Assembly: GCA_029204225.1 (NCBI GenBank)
Contig: CM055113.1
Coordinates: 32,677,363-32,741,362, forward strand
DNA length: 64,000 nt
DNA from: Diphasiastrum complanatum
Lineage: Eukaryota > Streptophyta > Lycopodiopsida > Lycopodiales > Lycopodiaceae
Direction: 5' to 3'
The position numbers were made by a program, and so were the translations under genes. The notes beneath the pieces were generated by a model that worked only from the letters and a program-made list of their open reading frames with translations, did not search any database and was not told the DNA's origin. The number at the start of each line of letters is the position of its first letter. The first letter of the stretch is position 1. Positions 37,601-48,987 of the stretch are shown in pieces.

Positions 37601-38745
37601 CGCATGCATGCATGCATGCGTACATGCATATACAAAGAAACAAAGCAACAGGTTTAAGAAGGAAAAACTGTATGAAAATGTCTTCAAAAGTCTCAGGTTT
37701 TTTCTTGGCTAAAATGAAAGTGTTTATGAATTGTTCTGCAAAGTCTTTTTAGTAAGGATACTGTATCACTCATAGTATGAAAGTTTCTATCAAACTTCAT
37801 GTAGAAAAAAGATACAAATACAAAACCAGAAATCTTAAGGAAATATCTGGACTTTGGTTCTGCAGAAGAGATGCCCAAAAGTTAGCAGAGTGGGCAGCTT
37901 CTCAAAATGCAGAGTCTATTGTTTCATTTTCGTCCAAAGAAGGAGAACCTGAAAACACTTTGAAAGACATTGCGAAGCGAGTAGGAGGACAAGGAAATTT
38001 CCATTATAATCGATTTTATGCCATTGGGTTGTTTTGTCTCGTTGAATTGGCAAAAGCTTCAGATCCTCTAGTTTTGGAGCAGGTATTAGCTTACGAATGT
38101 ACATGGCAGCAAACTACAAAAATATGCCTGAGTATTTATATAGCCTTGTGTTAAAGTTAGCATCTGAATGCATACAACTTGTGCCTATCTTTTGACCGAT
38201 CCAGATAGTCCTTTTTTTGTTTCAAGTTGTATCCACTAGTCTTGTAACTTGTTATACTCCAATTTTGTTCACTTATGATATAAGCCCCATAATCTGATTG
38301 ATGTACTTTCTGAACCGGTTTATGGTGGCTGCAGCTGTCAAAGTCTTTTAATATTAGCAAGCGTAGTGTTGACAGGGACCTTGATGTGTACCGGAATCTC
38401 TTGTCTAAGCTTGCTCAGGCAAAGGAGCTAATGAAGGAGTATATAGACAGGTCTGTGCTTTCAATTATGGGTGGACAGTTGAACAACTAGAAGCTATTTG
38501 ACTGTTCTAGGCATCAGCTGATGTTTCTGTATAGCATTTGCAACACCACACCATGATTTTGCTGGCACATGCAACAGCTAAGATTTATACAGGGATAAAA
38601 TAGCAGGACACTTGTAACTCGGATGGGTGGCTTGAATGACAGGGAGAAGAAAAAGCAGGCTGAGAGAGAAGCTAGTTCGAAGGCTGATGGAGCAGCCGTG
38701 GCAAAAGTAGGAGTCAAGTTGGAATGCATATATGCTAGCGATTGA
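27299..38745 (+). CDS. THF1: THYLAKOID FORMATION 1 / Psb29 family protein, five exons
   Basis: THF1 (Psb29 in cyanobacteria) is a plastid protein needed for thylakoid formation and for photosystem II and FtsH protease maintenance; in Arabidopsis it also interacts with a G-protein alpha subunit. Exons: 27,299-27,542; 28,843-29,110; 37,866-38,082; 38,335-38,450; 38,643-38,745. Joined they give 315 codons in one frame, close to the usual ~300. All introns are GT..AG. Exon 1 encodes a Ser/Ala-rich transit peptide; exon 2 starts the conserved core (DVPPVSETK, then [20 protein letters not shown] and [10 protein letters not shown]); exon 3 has FSSKEGEPE and [12 protein letters not shown]; exon 4 has [18 protein letters not shown]; exon 5 is a Lys/Glu-rich coiled-coil tail. 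The start is the ATG heading the transit peptide; an upstream in-frame ATG at 27,239 is less likely. Intron 2 is 8,755 bp and full of retroelements. No inactivating change is seen. Confidence 0.95.
29930..30467 (+). mobile_element. Gypsy 3' internal remnant in THF1 intron 2
   Basis: Sequence resembling, in the same order, the 3' internal end of the minus-strand gypsy at 17.9-18.1 kb: an AGTACTT(A/G)TT segment, a TTAAAGAA segment and a CTAAGGA(C/T)AGAA segment before a GAAAGGAGAAGGA purine tract. No readable protein remains. The left boundary is approximate. Confidence 0.55.
30468..30983 (+). mobile_element. Ty3/gypsy LTR (516 bp) in THF1 intron 2
   Basis: Starts TGTACGTCC directly after the purine tract and ends AAGGGTTTACA, matching the ends (TGT..TTTACA) of the LTR at 17.4-17.9 kb. 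It shares internal landmarks such as ATTAGGACATCTGGAGTA (against ATTGAGACATATGGAGTA) and GGTTTGGCTCCATAGT. It is oriented with the host gene. Confidence 0.72.
30984..31608. other. Intronic, no feature recognised
   Basis: Intron 2 sequence between the gypsy LTR and a GA tract. Nothing assignable. Confidence 0.4.
31609..31675. repeat. (GA)33 microsatellite in THF1 intron 2
   Basis: About 67 bp of perfect GA, preceded by a G-rich GGCAGGCGGGCGGGA segment. Confidence 0.97.
31676..33598. other. Intronic, mostly featureless, with a 7-bp tandem repeat
   Basis: Contains four copies of GATTTGA (32,692-32,721). Otherwise no coding or mobile-element signal could be read on either strand. Confidence 0.45.
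33599..35462 (-). pseudogene. Ty3/gypsy (chromovirus-like) RT, RNase H and integrase fragment
   Basis: On the minus strand from 35,462: RT beginning mid-domain (GYHQVRIK), then [11 protein letters not shown] and the catalytic FLDDIL box (residues 60-65); the RT connection (GLAGYYRRF); RNase H with [14 protein letters not shown] and DHESLRYL, but VAYALSK where the family has VADALS, so a catalytic Asp is lost; after a stop, integrase HHCC zinc finger ([11 protein letters not shown], 34,331-34,038); a stop at 34,038-34,040 and a one-base frameshift near 34,025; then the DDE core ([27 protein letters not shown]; 33,970-33,596). Gag, protease, the RT fingers and both LTRs are absent. Both ends are abrupt. 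It lies antisense inside THF1 intron 2. Confidence 0.93.
35463..37440 (+). pseudogene. YIDD-type reverse transcriptase, probably Penelope-like, broken by frameshifts
   Basis: Pieces in shifting frames but correct order: CCC...[18 protein letters not shown]...KGLNHI (35,541-35,711), an N-terminal cysteine/GHVVT segment; [20 protein letters not shown] (from about 35,966); [20 protein letters not shown] (about 36,490-36,555); [20 protein letters not shown] (36,608-36,667), in the place of RT motif 4; RYIDDICF with the catalytic YIDD at 36,731-36,742 (motif 5); [15 protein letters not shown] to 36,883 (motif 6); and a thumb-like segment [20 protein letters not shown]...[13 protein letters not shown] (about 36,990-37,125) containing one stop. 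YIDD rather than FADD or YVDD, and the GHVVT and thumb segments, argue against copia, gypsy and LINE RTs and point to Penelope-like or related elements. I do not see a GIY-YIG nuclease. It starts exactly at the gypsy junction. Confidence 0.6.
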
Positions 38746-38990
38746 ATAATCACTCTATTGTGTGATCAAATCACCAAGGGAAGATCATTGTATAATTAAA
38801 TGCAGGCTCACCTCAGCTTTTTCAGTCATTGTCTCTGTTAGAAAGTTCATTTAGCTTTTTCAACTGTAGAAATGTAAAAGAATTGAAGGCCTGTGATTTG
38901 GTTTTACATAATTGAATGCATAAAGAGCTTGTCTAGACCAACTAGTTTTGATGGTCCCTGTTGGTTCATTTTGTTGCCATCTGCACAAGA

Positions 38991-39072
<82 letters not shown>

Positions 39073-41390
39073 TGTAAATGACTTTCCTCCTATTGTTGTT
39101 TGCTTATGTTTCCTGAACTATTATCTGCCAACATGATAAGGCGTGCTCCTATAGCAGTGCTTGCTACATCTAAAAGCAGAGCTTTAGCTTCATTTGGTAG
39201 GCTTTGCTACAGCTTTAGTCAAGCCAAACTTATGCTTCGAGCTTTTTTTGGCTAGCTTCGCCAATAATGCCTAGGCAATTGCTTTACTTAGGCTTCAAGA
39301 CAAAATAATCTAAGTGGTGCTGAGTGGGTTAATTTTCGCTCCCAAAGGTCAAGAGAATATTTGCTCGATCATGCAACATTGGAGTGCAAGCAAAGACATC
39401 AAAATGGTCCCAAGTGGCTTCTTCCAAGGGTCAACCAAGTAGTATACTTGGTGTTGGCATCGATTGTCCTTTCATTGGATTTGAAGTAAAGCAGCACATA
39501 AAAAATGGGTACAAATTTGTTGACATCACCAGGCTCATGGTAGCTTTTAAAATACTAATACCTTCAGAGGAGGATCGAAATGCAGCCTTGATTAGTTTGT
39601 GAAGTGATAACATTCGTATCCAAGCATGCTTTCACAATACAATGATTGAATTATTCCCTTGAAAGCAATCGCAGTCGAAAAGTTTACAACAAGGTAAGTC
39701 AATTGTCATGTTATGAGCTCAATGTATGAACGAAATAGTTGACCATAAGTACACTATGAAAGATAATGTTGTTAGTTGTTGTGAAAGTTATAGACTTAAA
39801 ATCATGCATCAAACTTTTGATACCAAACCAACATCTTTTACAGCAAAGCAAGGGTAGTCCCATGAGACAAATTGTTTAAATGTAGAATCTAATTTGATTT
39901 TGTCAACAGAATGAATTGTGAGGTCGTGCTGCATGCCTTTATTTTTTACTGAATCCATATTACAATTATTCATTTGTACTTGGCAAAGTAAAAAAAGACA
40001 TGCCACCATGCCAAATTCAGGAAAAATGACCATCAAGTGGAGTTGAGGAGAGGGTGCCAATTGTGTTTACATATTGTTATCAATGGATTGGGTATTGACC
40101 TTAAAGATAGTGGGAACCACAACATGATTGATCGGTAATTAGGAGATCGTCTACAAAGTCACAAGATGAAATTCAGCTAGTGTAAAAAAAATATGTTAAT
40201 CTTTGAGCTAATATGATGACATGAACTGTGTTGGATTGCTATTCTTCTAAGAAGTTTGTAAAATTCTCATATGTTTAGTTTGGATAGCCGCCTTGGCAAA
40301 GTTTAACAATTGAGTGCCAATTTTTCTGTTTGTCTGTGTGTATGGGGAGTAGTTACATTTGATAGGGGTAAATAATTGTAACAATTTTGGATTGCATGCA
40401 AACAATCTATTACCTTCTTTTCACCAGTTTGCTTCTGTGTTAGGAGGCCATTTTAATTGTAGTGCTTTTCATTTTTGTAGCAATCCATAATCCTGTTAGA
40501 ATGAGTCTTTCATTTTTGAGAGTAGTAATATGCACTCTCCTTGCAAGGAATTTAAGGTGGACAATCACTAATGCATGTAAGCAAGAATTAAAAGATGGCA
40601 CAAGCCTATAGATGCCAAATATCAAAAGAAAAATAAAAGGTTAATGTTTTGTGGTTAAATATTTATGATCTTAAGTATGTTGAAATGTATATGTTCCTTG
40701 AGCCATTTATATATAGCCCACCTTGTTAGGAAATGAAAAGTAGTAACAATTAAGCTACTTATAGATGAAGCCAAAATTTATTTTGTGACCAATAAGGAAT
40801 AATCTAAGACCTATTACTCTAGCTTTCTAGACAATAGGTCAATCAATGTAAGAAGTAAAATTGCACTCATATTTTATTGAAACTTTGCAACAACTAAAGC
40901 AAGTACATATGCACTAAATCAATCATAATATCCATGGAAAACTATGCCTAATCCAGTGCATGATAGCTACCAAAAGACAATGTCAATTGGAAGCTTAAAT
41001 CAAAGTTTCTCTTGTCTAGAATGTGCATTGGTTTGAATCATCATATACACTTCACCAAGTTTGACCTAACATTAGTTTGGGACTAATAAATAAATCAAAT
41101 TGAAGTACACATTATCATGATTATGTACATACGATGGCGATGTGGTTAAAAAAGTCAAATGACCAAAATGAAATAGTTAGTTTTGCCAATTCCAATCCAC
41201 AAAAGGTTGGATCATCAAAAAATTTATTCCTTTTTTAAATTGGGTCCATAAATGCATGATAAGAATCATTTCATGAATATTTTGAAAGTATGTTATGTAA
41301 TGGGCATTTTTATTTTTCAATTTTGAGAGTACTAATTAGTATTTTTTGCTTACAAAGAACTTATAACTAGTTGGATTAGCACGTCAAAAA
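38746..41390. other. Intergenic region downstream of THF1
   Basis: Presumed THF1 3' UTR, then a compound microsatellite, then AT-rich sequence. A 72-codon open frame at 39,384-39,602 is not recognised. At 39,140-39,300 there is an AGCTTT/GCTT-rich patch. No further feature can be supported. Confidence 0.45.
38996..39069. repeat. Compound (TC)14-(AC)23 microsatellite
   Basis: A perfect TC run (38,996-39,024) passes directly into a perfect CA run to 39,069, about 250 bp after the THF1 stop codon and so possibly transcribed in its 3' UTR. Confidence 0.97.
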
Positions 41391-41397
41391 GATCAGA

Positions 41398-42444
41398 ATG
41401 ATCTTTGCTCAACTTGTTGTATTTGGACAGGAGCACCAGCTCCCAGCACCACAACAGCTGATGTACTTCATGAAAACTCTACCTACGTCCTATCAGCCAC
41501 TGAGAATGCTCATTTTGAGCTTGCCAAACATGACGTTCGAACGAGCTATTAGTCTTGTCGTTGATGAGAGACTGATGAGAGACGAAAGAGAAGGAAGCAG
41601 TGACCAAGAGAAGGCTCTTTTCACAAAAGAAAAGAAGAAAGACAAGAACAAACCTAGATTTGACAAGGCTCATTCAAAGTCTTCGAGCAGAGGCAATGAC
41701 AACCAACAAACTTCTTTATGTGAAAACTGTCACAAGCTGGGACACACAACCAATAGATGGTGGTTCAACCCGACAATACCTTGCATGCACTGCAAAAAGA
41801 AGGGACATTCTACATATGAGTGCAGATTCAACCCAAAAAGAAAAAACAAGGCTGAAAAGACCAATGTTGCAGAGTCGTCGAAGGATGTAGACAAGAGCAA
41901 CGAAGCCTTCACAATATTCGATGAGGCTTCAACAAGCTATGCAGAGCAAGACTATGACGTAGTCATCGACTCAGGAGCGACTTCACACATTACCTACAAC
42001 AAGAAAGTCTTGATCAACAAAAAAAAACTCGAAAATGATAGAGCAGTGATTCTAGGCGATGGGAGCCGACATGATGTCAAGGGCATCGGGACTCTGCAGT
42101 TATGAACACTGTCGAGACAAGCAGAGCTATTAGGAGCACTCTATGTCACTAAGAAGAGTGTGTCAAAGATGGCGGATTTTGGAATTCGAGTTCTGTTCGA
42201 TGGCAATGTATGCTGAATGATCGAGGAAAGGACAAACAAGCTGCTGACTATTGGGTCTAGAGAAAGTAACCTATACCAAGCTCAGATTATTAGCAGTTCT
42301 GATAGCATACTGAATGCATCAGAAAACAAAGATCAACTCTGGCACAAAAGAATGTATCATCTGAATATGATAAGTCTCTATGACATGAGCAGAAAAGAAA
42401 TTGTCACATTCTGTGAAGCCTACCAAAAGGGCAAACAACATTAG
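41398..42444 (+). pseudogene. Ty1/copia gag C-terminus, protease and pre-integrase fragment
   Basis: A 235-codon frame (41,398-42,105) carries late UBN2 gag (LMYFMKTLPTSYQPL), two zinc knuckles and a protease start VVIDSGATSHIT with intact DSG. The first knuckle, CENCHKLGHTTNRW, has Trp in place of its last Cys; the second, CMHCKKKGHSTYEC, is complete. A stop at 42,103-42,105 and another near 42,214 break the frame before a pre-integrase piece with LWHKRMYHLNMISL and CEAYQKGKQH (42,217-42,444). The element is cut on both sides. It differs from the four minus-strand copia copies in having two knuckles. Confidence 0.88.
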
Positions 42445-43776
42445 TAAGTTCCAACTTCCAAGCAATTGAAGCTACCTGCCTCCACTGTTAAAGATTTTCT
42501 TGGGTGTTTCATTCATATTCTTGAAATGGTTTAAATTGAGCAAAGAAAAATAGATCCTAAAAAGATTACATGCTTGAGCAACAATGTAGGTCTCATCAAT
42601 AGATTATGGCCTATAACAAATCCATGAGGAAGTTCTAGAAAGAGATTACCAACTAACTAATGTGCATTCTAAGGCAAATTATGAAAAGTCAATAACTTCA
42701 AGCATGCTCCAGTGCAATAATATGCAACGCAGTATGCATGGTCAAGCTTAATATGTGTCACAAAAATCTTGTCCAAAGTTAATCTCAGGAGAGTCAACAG
42801 GCTCCATCTAATCAAGAGAGTCAAAGGCTCCATCTAATCAAGAGGATTCTATACTTTTGGATTTCATCTAAGCGAGCTTTGTATTTTTTAATTACATCCA
42901 AGTGGAAGGGCTTTGAATACTCAAAATCCACGAGGGCCATGTTTTTGGAAAATAAAAAATTACAACCAATGAGATTGCAAGGAAAAACTTATGGCTAATT
43001 ATTTTTGTGTACAATGAAATTTCCAAATCATAATCTCCACACCCCAATCATGTAGATTTTCCGTCAATGCCATAAATTTTTTTCAAAAGAAGTTGTAGAT
43101 GAACAAAAGTCTAAAAAGCTGGCCCATTGAAACACATTCCAACCATAAAAGTGAAGACAAACTAGCTCATCCTTTACGTAAAAGCATGCATCTTCTAGTG
43201 ACTTTTTCATTGGGCCAGCCGGACCTCAAAAGCACCATTGCTGAAGAGTGGGGGCCATCATCACAAGCAAACATGATGGGAATGGCGGGGATGATGGGCG
43301 CAATCGTGTGCCTAGTGAGGCTACCATGCACTACAAGGAAGAGAATAATGCAAGGGAAGAGGATGCACGTTATTCTCAAGGTCGTCTATTGTGCATCTTT
43401 GTCCTTGAAGGCGACTATGTAGTGTAAAGTGTGACAAGCTTGGATTTTGCCGAGCTTGCATTCCCCAACCATTGAAAATTTCCCAAGTCGCTCCTTTCAA
43501 TGTGTCATTAAAATTTGAAAATACATTGTCCCGAACATGTGTCAGCATGCGACTAACATGTAAGAAATTGGTTGTAAAACATATAGTCCGTCGAAGCTCC
43601 CTAGATCAAAGCAGTCTTATGTAAATTTTAAAATATAGAATCCCGTTAAATGGGCCGATCAAAGCTCAAACCCAACATGGCATATATGCGCACACCCCTG
43701 AAGCCAAGCTCAATGGGCCACGTGGATGTTACTCGGAAGGAGTCAGGAATCTTTGCCAAAGGACTTTTTTTTTTTT
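42445..43776. other. Intergenic, mostly featureless
   Basis: Contains two tandem copies of a 27-28-bp unit with GGCTCCATCTAATCAAGAG (42,789-42,845). No gene is recognised. The last 150 bp become GC-richer toward the PUB promoter. Confidence 0.45.
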
Positions 43777-43801
43777 GGGGTTTGGGGGGCGGGGGGTTGG
43801 G
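43777..43801 (+). promoter_or_regulatory. G-quadruplex-forming motif upstream of the PUB leader
   Basis: Runs of G4, G6, G6 and G3 separated by 3, 1 and 2 bases follow a run of 12 T (43,765-43,776). This fits the G-quadruplex consensus on the + strand. It is about 100 bp upstream of the CT-rich leader-like stretch. Confidence 0.6.
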
Positions 43802-44930
43802 AAGGACACATAGCTGCCAAGTATGACCGCCCGGCGCCTGAATTGGTGTCCACGTGACCCTTGTGGCCTCAATCCCAGCCTTGCTCCTCTTTCTTCGTCG
43901 GGAGCTTCGTTCTCTCTTCGCTCGCTTGTTTTTCTCTTCGTCTCTTTTCTGCAGCAATGCGCTGTTCTCTCCGCCTGCCATGCCTGCTTCTCGCCTGCTC
44001 GTCCTCAAGCTTTCTAGTTCTGCCCTCCAGGAATGGAATGGAGGTCTGCGATGAGGAAGCATTTCGATTACAGCTGCGTTTTTTAGGCACATTTCGATTT
44101 GCGGCTTGGTTTTTCAGGCATTTTCGTCATCGAGGCAGCAATGCTGGGAAGTTCGGGCGTAGGTCGTCTTCCTGCACTTCACGAGGCTTAATATCCACCA
44201 AAGGCAGTGTGAGAAGCCAAATCTGAGGTCTAAAATGTACCGAAGGCAGTGTGAGAAGCCGGATCTGATGTTTTTCGCTCACCTTATGCATTTAGTATCC
44301 CAGGAAGGATTACGACGGTAGTCCTCATCTGATATTTTCTGCTCACCTTATGCGCTTGGTGTCCTAGTTAGCTTGATTGTTATGGGAGTCCAAGTTTTGG
44401 TCTGATCAGTAGTGATTGGATCTGTTGTTTTCTGCTCACCGTATGCATTTAGAGTCTTAGTTATTAGTCTGTTGTGAATGATTGTCACGGTAGTCTATGG
44501 AGTTGTCGTCTGATTAGAAGTAGTCGATATTTTATGATGTTCTAGATCGCGTTGGTTAAAAAAAAGAGTAGCGCTGTTTTATTATTGTTATTTGCACTAT
44601 GTCATCGTGTTGAAGGGGCAGCAAATCTAGCACGCTTATCATTCGGGGAAGTTGTAATTTTTTGACAAGGCGAATTTATCAGGACGGCTCTCAGTGGATA
44701 ATCTTCACAACAAAGATTGAGAAGAAGTGATAACATGGAAAATGTGTATCTTTGTTCTTCTGTGTCATCAGGCGGGGCTTATTTGTACTACAAAAAAACT
44801 GTCACATTTAGTTCCTTCTTGAACTCATGAGGGATAATGCGGCACTGATATGAATGTGATTCTGGTTATTATGCTGTAATTGTGGCTGGGGGTCTGAGAA
44901 TCCTAGAGTGGTATAAGATTATCAGGGTGC
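43802..44930 (+). other. Probable promoter and 5' leader of the U-box gene
   Basis: 43,880-43,965 is CT-rich (CTCTTCGCTCGCTTG and similar), typical of a plant transcription start region. The following kilobase contains a repeated TTTTCTGCTCACC(T/G)TATGC segment (about 44,268, 44,337 and 44,433), and may include a 5' UTR intron. Overlapping open frames here are not supported as coding. Confidence 0.45.
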
Positions 44931-47900
44931 ATGAAAATGTCAGACGAAGTTTGTCATCCTCTTATTCAATCTCTTATTGACCTAGTCAGTGAGATAGGAC
45001 GGATTGGAGACTATCGGAATTTCAGTGTTAAGGACTCCGCTAATCTCACACGGAGAGTGAAGCTGCTGTCGCCTCTCTTCGAAGAGCTACGGGAGACAAA
45101 GTTCCCTGTTCCTAACGAAGCTGCATTGTCTCTTCAAGAGCTTAAAAATGCTTTGCAGGCTGCCAAAAAATTACTTCAAGAATGCCATGATGGCAGCAAA
45201 TTGCATTTGGTACTTATTTTTGTCTCACAACCTTAGACTCTTAGTGCTTTTTCCATTTGTGGCAGTGAATCTTGAAACGAAAGGTCCGACAGTGTCCAAA
45301 ATATCAATCGGCTAAAAGTGATGTGAGTTGTGCGTTTAATCTGCACCCACTCTTCTTTTTTCTTTTCGCTCATCTGTGGAGATCTTAAATGCAAGCCCAC
45401 TTACTAGTATCTTGCCCAAATAGATCGTTCTAGTATTATTATTTTTGTATTCTCTCAATAGCTCAAGTTCTTCAGGTGTTGACCTTTCTGATAGGTGTTT
45501 GTTTACCTTGTTTTGTTGTATTGTTCTTTCAACTATTAATTATAGTTGTACATCATAGAAATTAGAATGAAGTTATCTTGCTACTCGGCAGGTTGTAAAT
45601 ATTAGTTTAGCCATGTTTGAAATTTCTCAAGGTGCTAGTAGACTGTAGACGAATAGTTAATCTTCATGTTATTCTGGAAAAGATAGCAACGAATAAAGAA
45701 AGGGAGTATGTCATTACTAACAACCTTTGAGATATGCTCTACTCAAAATTTTAGTGGTGAAATTTTTCTATTTGCATAGTTTTCATGTCAACATCTCTGA
45801 AGCATGCGGGTTCTATGCTCTGAAGTGTAATCCATGATCGGCCTCCATGACACACAGGTGTTCTGTTCCCTAGTACCTGTTCCTATTTCAGACAATTTTC
45901 AGCCTTGGTTACAATTTTCATTCATATAGCAGCAGCGGCCAATTTAAGAGTTCATTGACATAGTAGGGTAGGCCAAAGTTCCAGGTGCCGTGGTACGGCA
46001 CGGGTGTCGTATAGGTGCCACGGCACCTGTTTTTTTTTTCTGATTTTTTTTAAGTCATTTTTAGTGAAAAAAACCAAAAAAATAAAATTAAAAACCAGGT
46101 GCCGTACCGTGGTACGGCACCTGTGCCTTGGGGAACTTTGAGGTAGACATTCATTGTTCTTTCTGGTGTATTTTTTCCTCCGTCAATTGATGCATGTTTG
46201 TCAAAATCCATATGAAGAATCTTCTGGAGTCCATGTTTTGTTATCGGACTGGAAAGTTGAATTTTAACTTACGTGGTTTGGATATAAGGAAGTCTCATCT
46301 CTTCCTTCTTCCAATGCTCATCATAGATCTCTTCATAATTTCTGTCGTTTTGTATGTGGATAGATGCTGAATTTTTTTTTATCTTTGTTTGCAAAAACTT
46401 CTATATGAAATCGTTATTGGTTGAAGTCCAAGGTTCAGTAGGAACTTGTAGTGTCTGTTCCCTTTCTAGTAAGGTTGAAGTAAAACATTATCAAGTTTTT
46501 TCTCATTCTTATAGCCTTCCTTCTTACTTGCTGCAGCTTGTATAAGCTACTCTAACTGACCTTTCTAAGTGGTTAAATGATTCTTTCAAACCCTTACTTT
46601 TTTGTGCTTGACAATTAGAGACATGGACATTACGTATAAACCACTCCTCTGTACCCACTACCAATAGAGTGGGAACACCATTTAGCAGCATTGCTATATA
46701 GATGATGCATCAAACATGGAGTGAAAATGCTAATTCCAGACACAATAATAAGACTCTGCTAATGTGTAACATAAGAACTTAGCTTACCACATAAAGAAAG
46801 AGGACCACTGCTTGAAATGCCCAAAGAAGATGCTACCATTGGGTGCACTAAAAACTCTACTGTCCATAGGGAAATGCCATGCCATGGAGACTGTGTGTTC
46901 ATGTATCAATAGAACGTTGCCATGCATAAGCAAATGTCATGCCATCAAAATAAAACTACCATCTATGCTGCCCATACGGGCATACTGTACCATGGGATTG
47001 AAATCCCAGGCTTCTACTTTTCTACTTTGATGGACCAAGAGTGCCAATGGAAGTACAAATATGAACAATAGAAACTCCATATAGGAAATGCATCCCAGTT
47101 TGACTAGGATTGCCAAATAAGTGTGGAAAGAAAGGTGCTTGGGAGGCATTTAGAGAGCCCAAGCTATTTGAAGGGACCATGAATGCCAGTAGCAACTGAA
47201 TCAGAGCTAAGTAGCAACTGAATCAGATAAATCGCAAGGCAGTCATATAGATTAGGAATGCGATATGGTACTAGGTCAGAGTGCCCTTGAGGGTATGAAA
47301 GGATCCCAGGCTATTTGAAGCAGATCATGAAGCCTAAGAAATTACAGGAACTCGCTCAAATGAATTACTGCCAATGATGGGAACAATTGACTCTGGACAA
47401 ACCCCATGTTGTAGAAAGAACTCCCTTCCTTGCACCAAAAATGCTTGGACACTGCCATATTTACCATCCACAAATGGAGGATGTACCTTTGCCTGGATTG
47501 AAGAATCCGAAAGAGGAACTAAATGAACAATGACTGTACCTCCTCTAGATATGTGTGCCTTATGACACCGGTCCCGGACCTTATGACAACCAATTATAAC
47601 TACTTTGGATGTGAATGTACCCTGTTTTACTGATGTCGTAACATATCTATAATATCTGAAAGTCACAAAATCGGAGGAACGAATTGGTTGTTTCTATGCA
47701 TCTCCGATACAGCCCTAGTCTTCATATAGTTCATCACACCAAACTTGTGACCAGGATATTCAGTAAATAGCACGAATAAGCAGTAACTTGTGATCATAAG
47801 CATGCACAAATGGAGGAAATTTTGGAGTAGAAAGTGAAATATCGACAGACCGAGCTTCAGAAACAGTAGTAGAAATAGAACTTGTAGTATTTGTAGAGCC

Positions 47901-48911
47901 AAGAAGTGCTGAACATTTTTTTTGTCACCCATAATCAATATTTGTCCTCCTCTCTACCTCTGAAGAGTCCATATCAGCTCTCATAGAACCTGGAATTAGG
48001 TTCCTCTATACATGAATTGGCTGCAGCATGCACGGAAAGCATGCTCATAAGCTGCTATGTTCATGCGTGTTGGGTAACTTACTAAATTCAATCAATGACA
48101 GTCTGTGTTAGCTCTATACACCGTCCCTCCTCAATCAATCAATAAAAAGAAATGCTGCTGATGAATCGTAAAGGAATAAGTCAATGGTGGCTCACTCTGC
48201 TATTGCATCAATAGAATAGACCACTACTACAGGCAAGCATAAGTATCAACAAATTTTCAATTGCAGAATAGAACCTGAAGATCAATCTCTAGCCACCAAA
48301 CTGATATAAATTATATCATTGATGCTTTAGGTCCCAAAAAATAATATGCAAGAGGTGGATCGCTACTAGCAAATGGATCTAAAACACAATTGCTGATGAA
48401 AATGACTGCCAATAAATAAACCACTGAAGAAAAATTGGATGAAGACAATCTATAACTCACTCTTTGGTAGGAAAAATGAGTAAAAACTCTTCCTATCTGC
48501 AAATCGTTGAGATGAATGTCGGTCAGTAGGTAAAGTGCTGATGGAGCTATCAAAAAGGTGAAGAAGCTGGCAAAGAAAGTCTGGCTAGTAAGTCCTGACT
48601 CCTCGCAAATGGACGCATTTGCAGAGCTACTGTATTAAGGACTCCAGCAAACCAAATAATTCTTCGCCTCCAACGAGTCTACGTAATTATGCTAGTCTGG
48701 TTGTCTAGGAACCTTCTATAAAGCTACTTCTAGGACTAGGGGTAAGATCCTGTGACCATATCCAAAATGAGCAAAGCAACTCTGTCGAACGATTCACAAG
48801 GGCCAACTAAATGCACTCGGAGCCCTAAACTTCGATTTTGCCATTACAGCAACGACTGTGACCTAGGGACCTTCAGAGGCCTAATAATGTTTGTGTGAGA
48901 GAGCACGCGCG

Positions 48912-48987
<76 letters not shown>

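Noticed and set aside
39384-39602. 72-codon + strand frame between THF1 and PUB
   Set aside because: Short, unrecognised, no neighbouring exon in phase.
43646-44226. Several overlapping Arg/Ser-rich or hydrophobic open frames on both strands near the PUB leader
   Set aside because: They arise from CT/GA-rich leader sequence, overlap each other on both strands and show no family resemblance.
47334-47938. Minus-strand frames of 110 and 91 codons in PUB intron 1
   Set aside because: No recognisable domain; treated as possible old element sequence but not called a gene.
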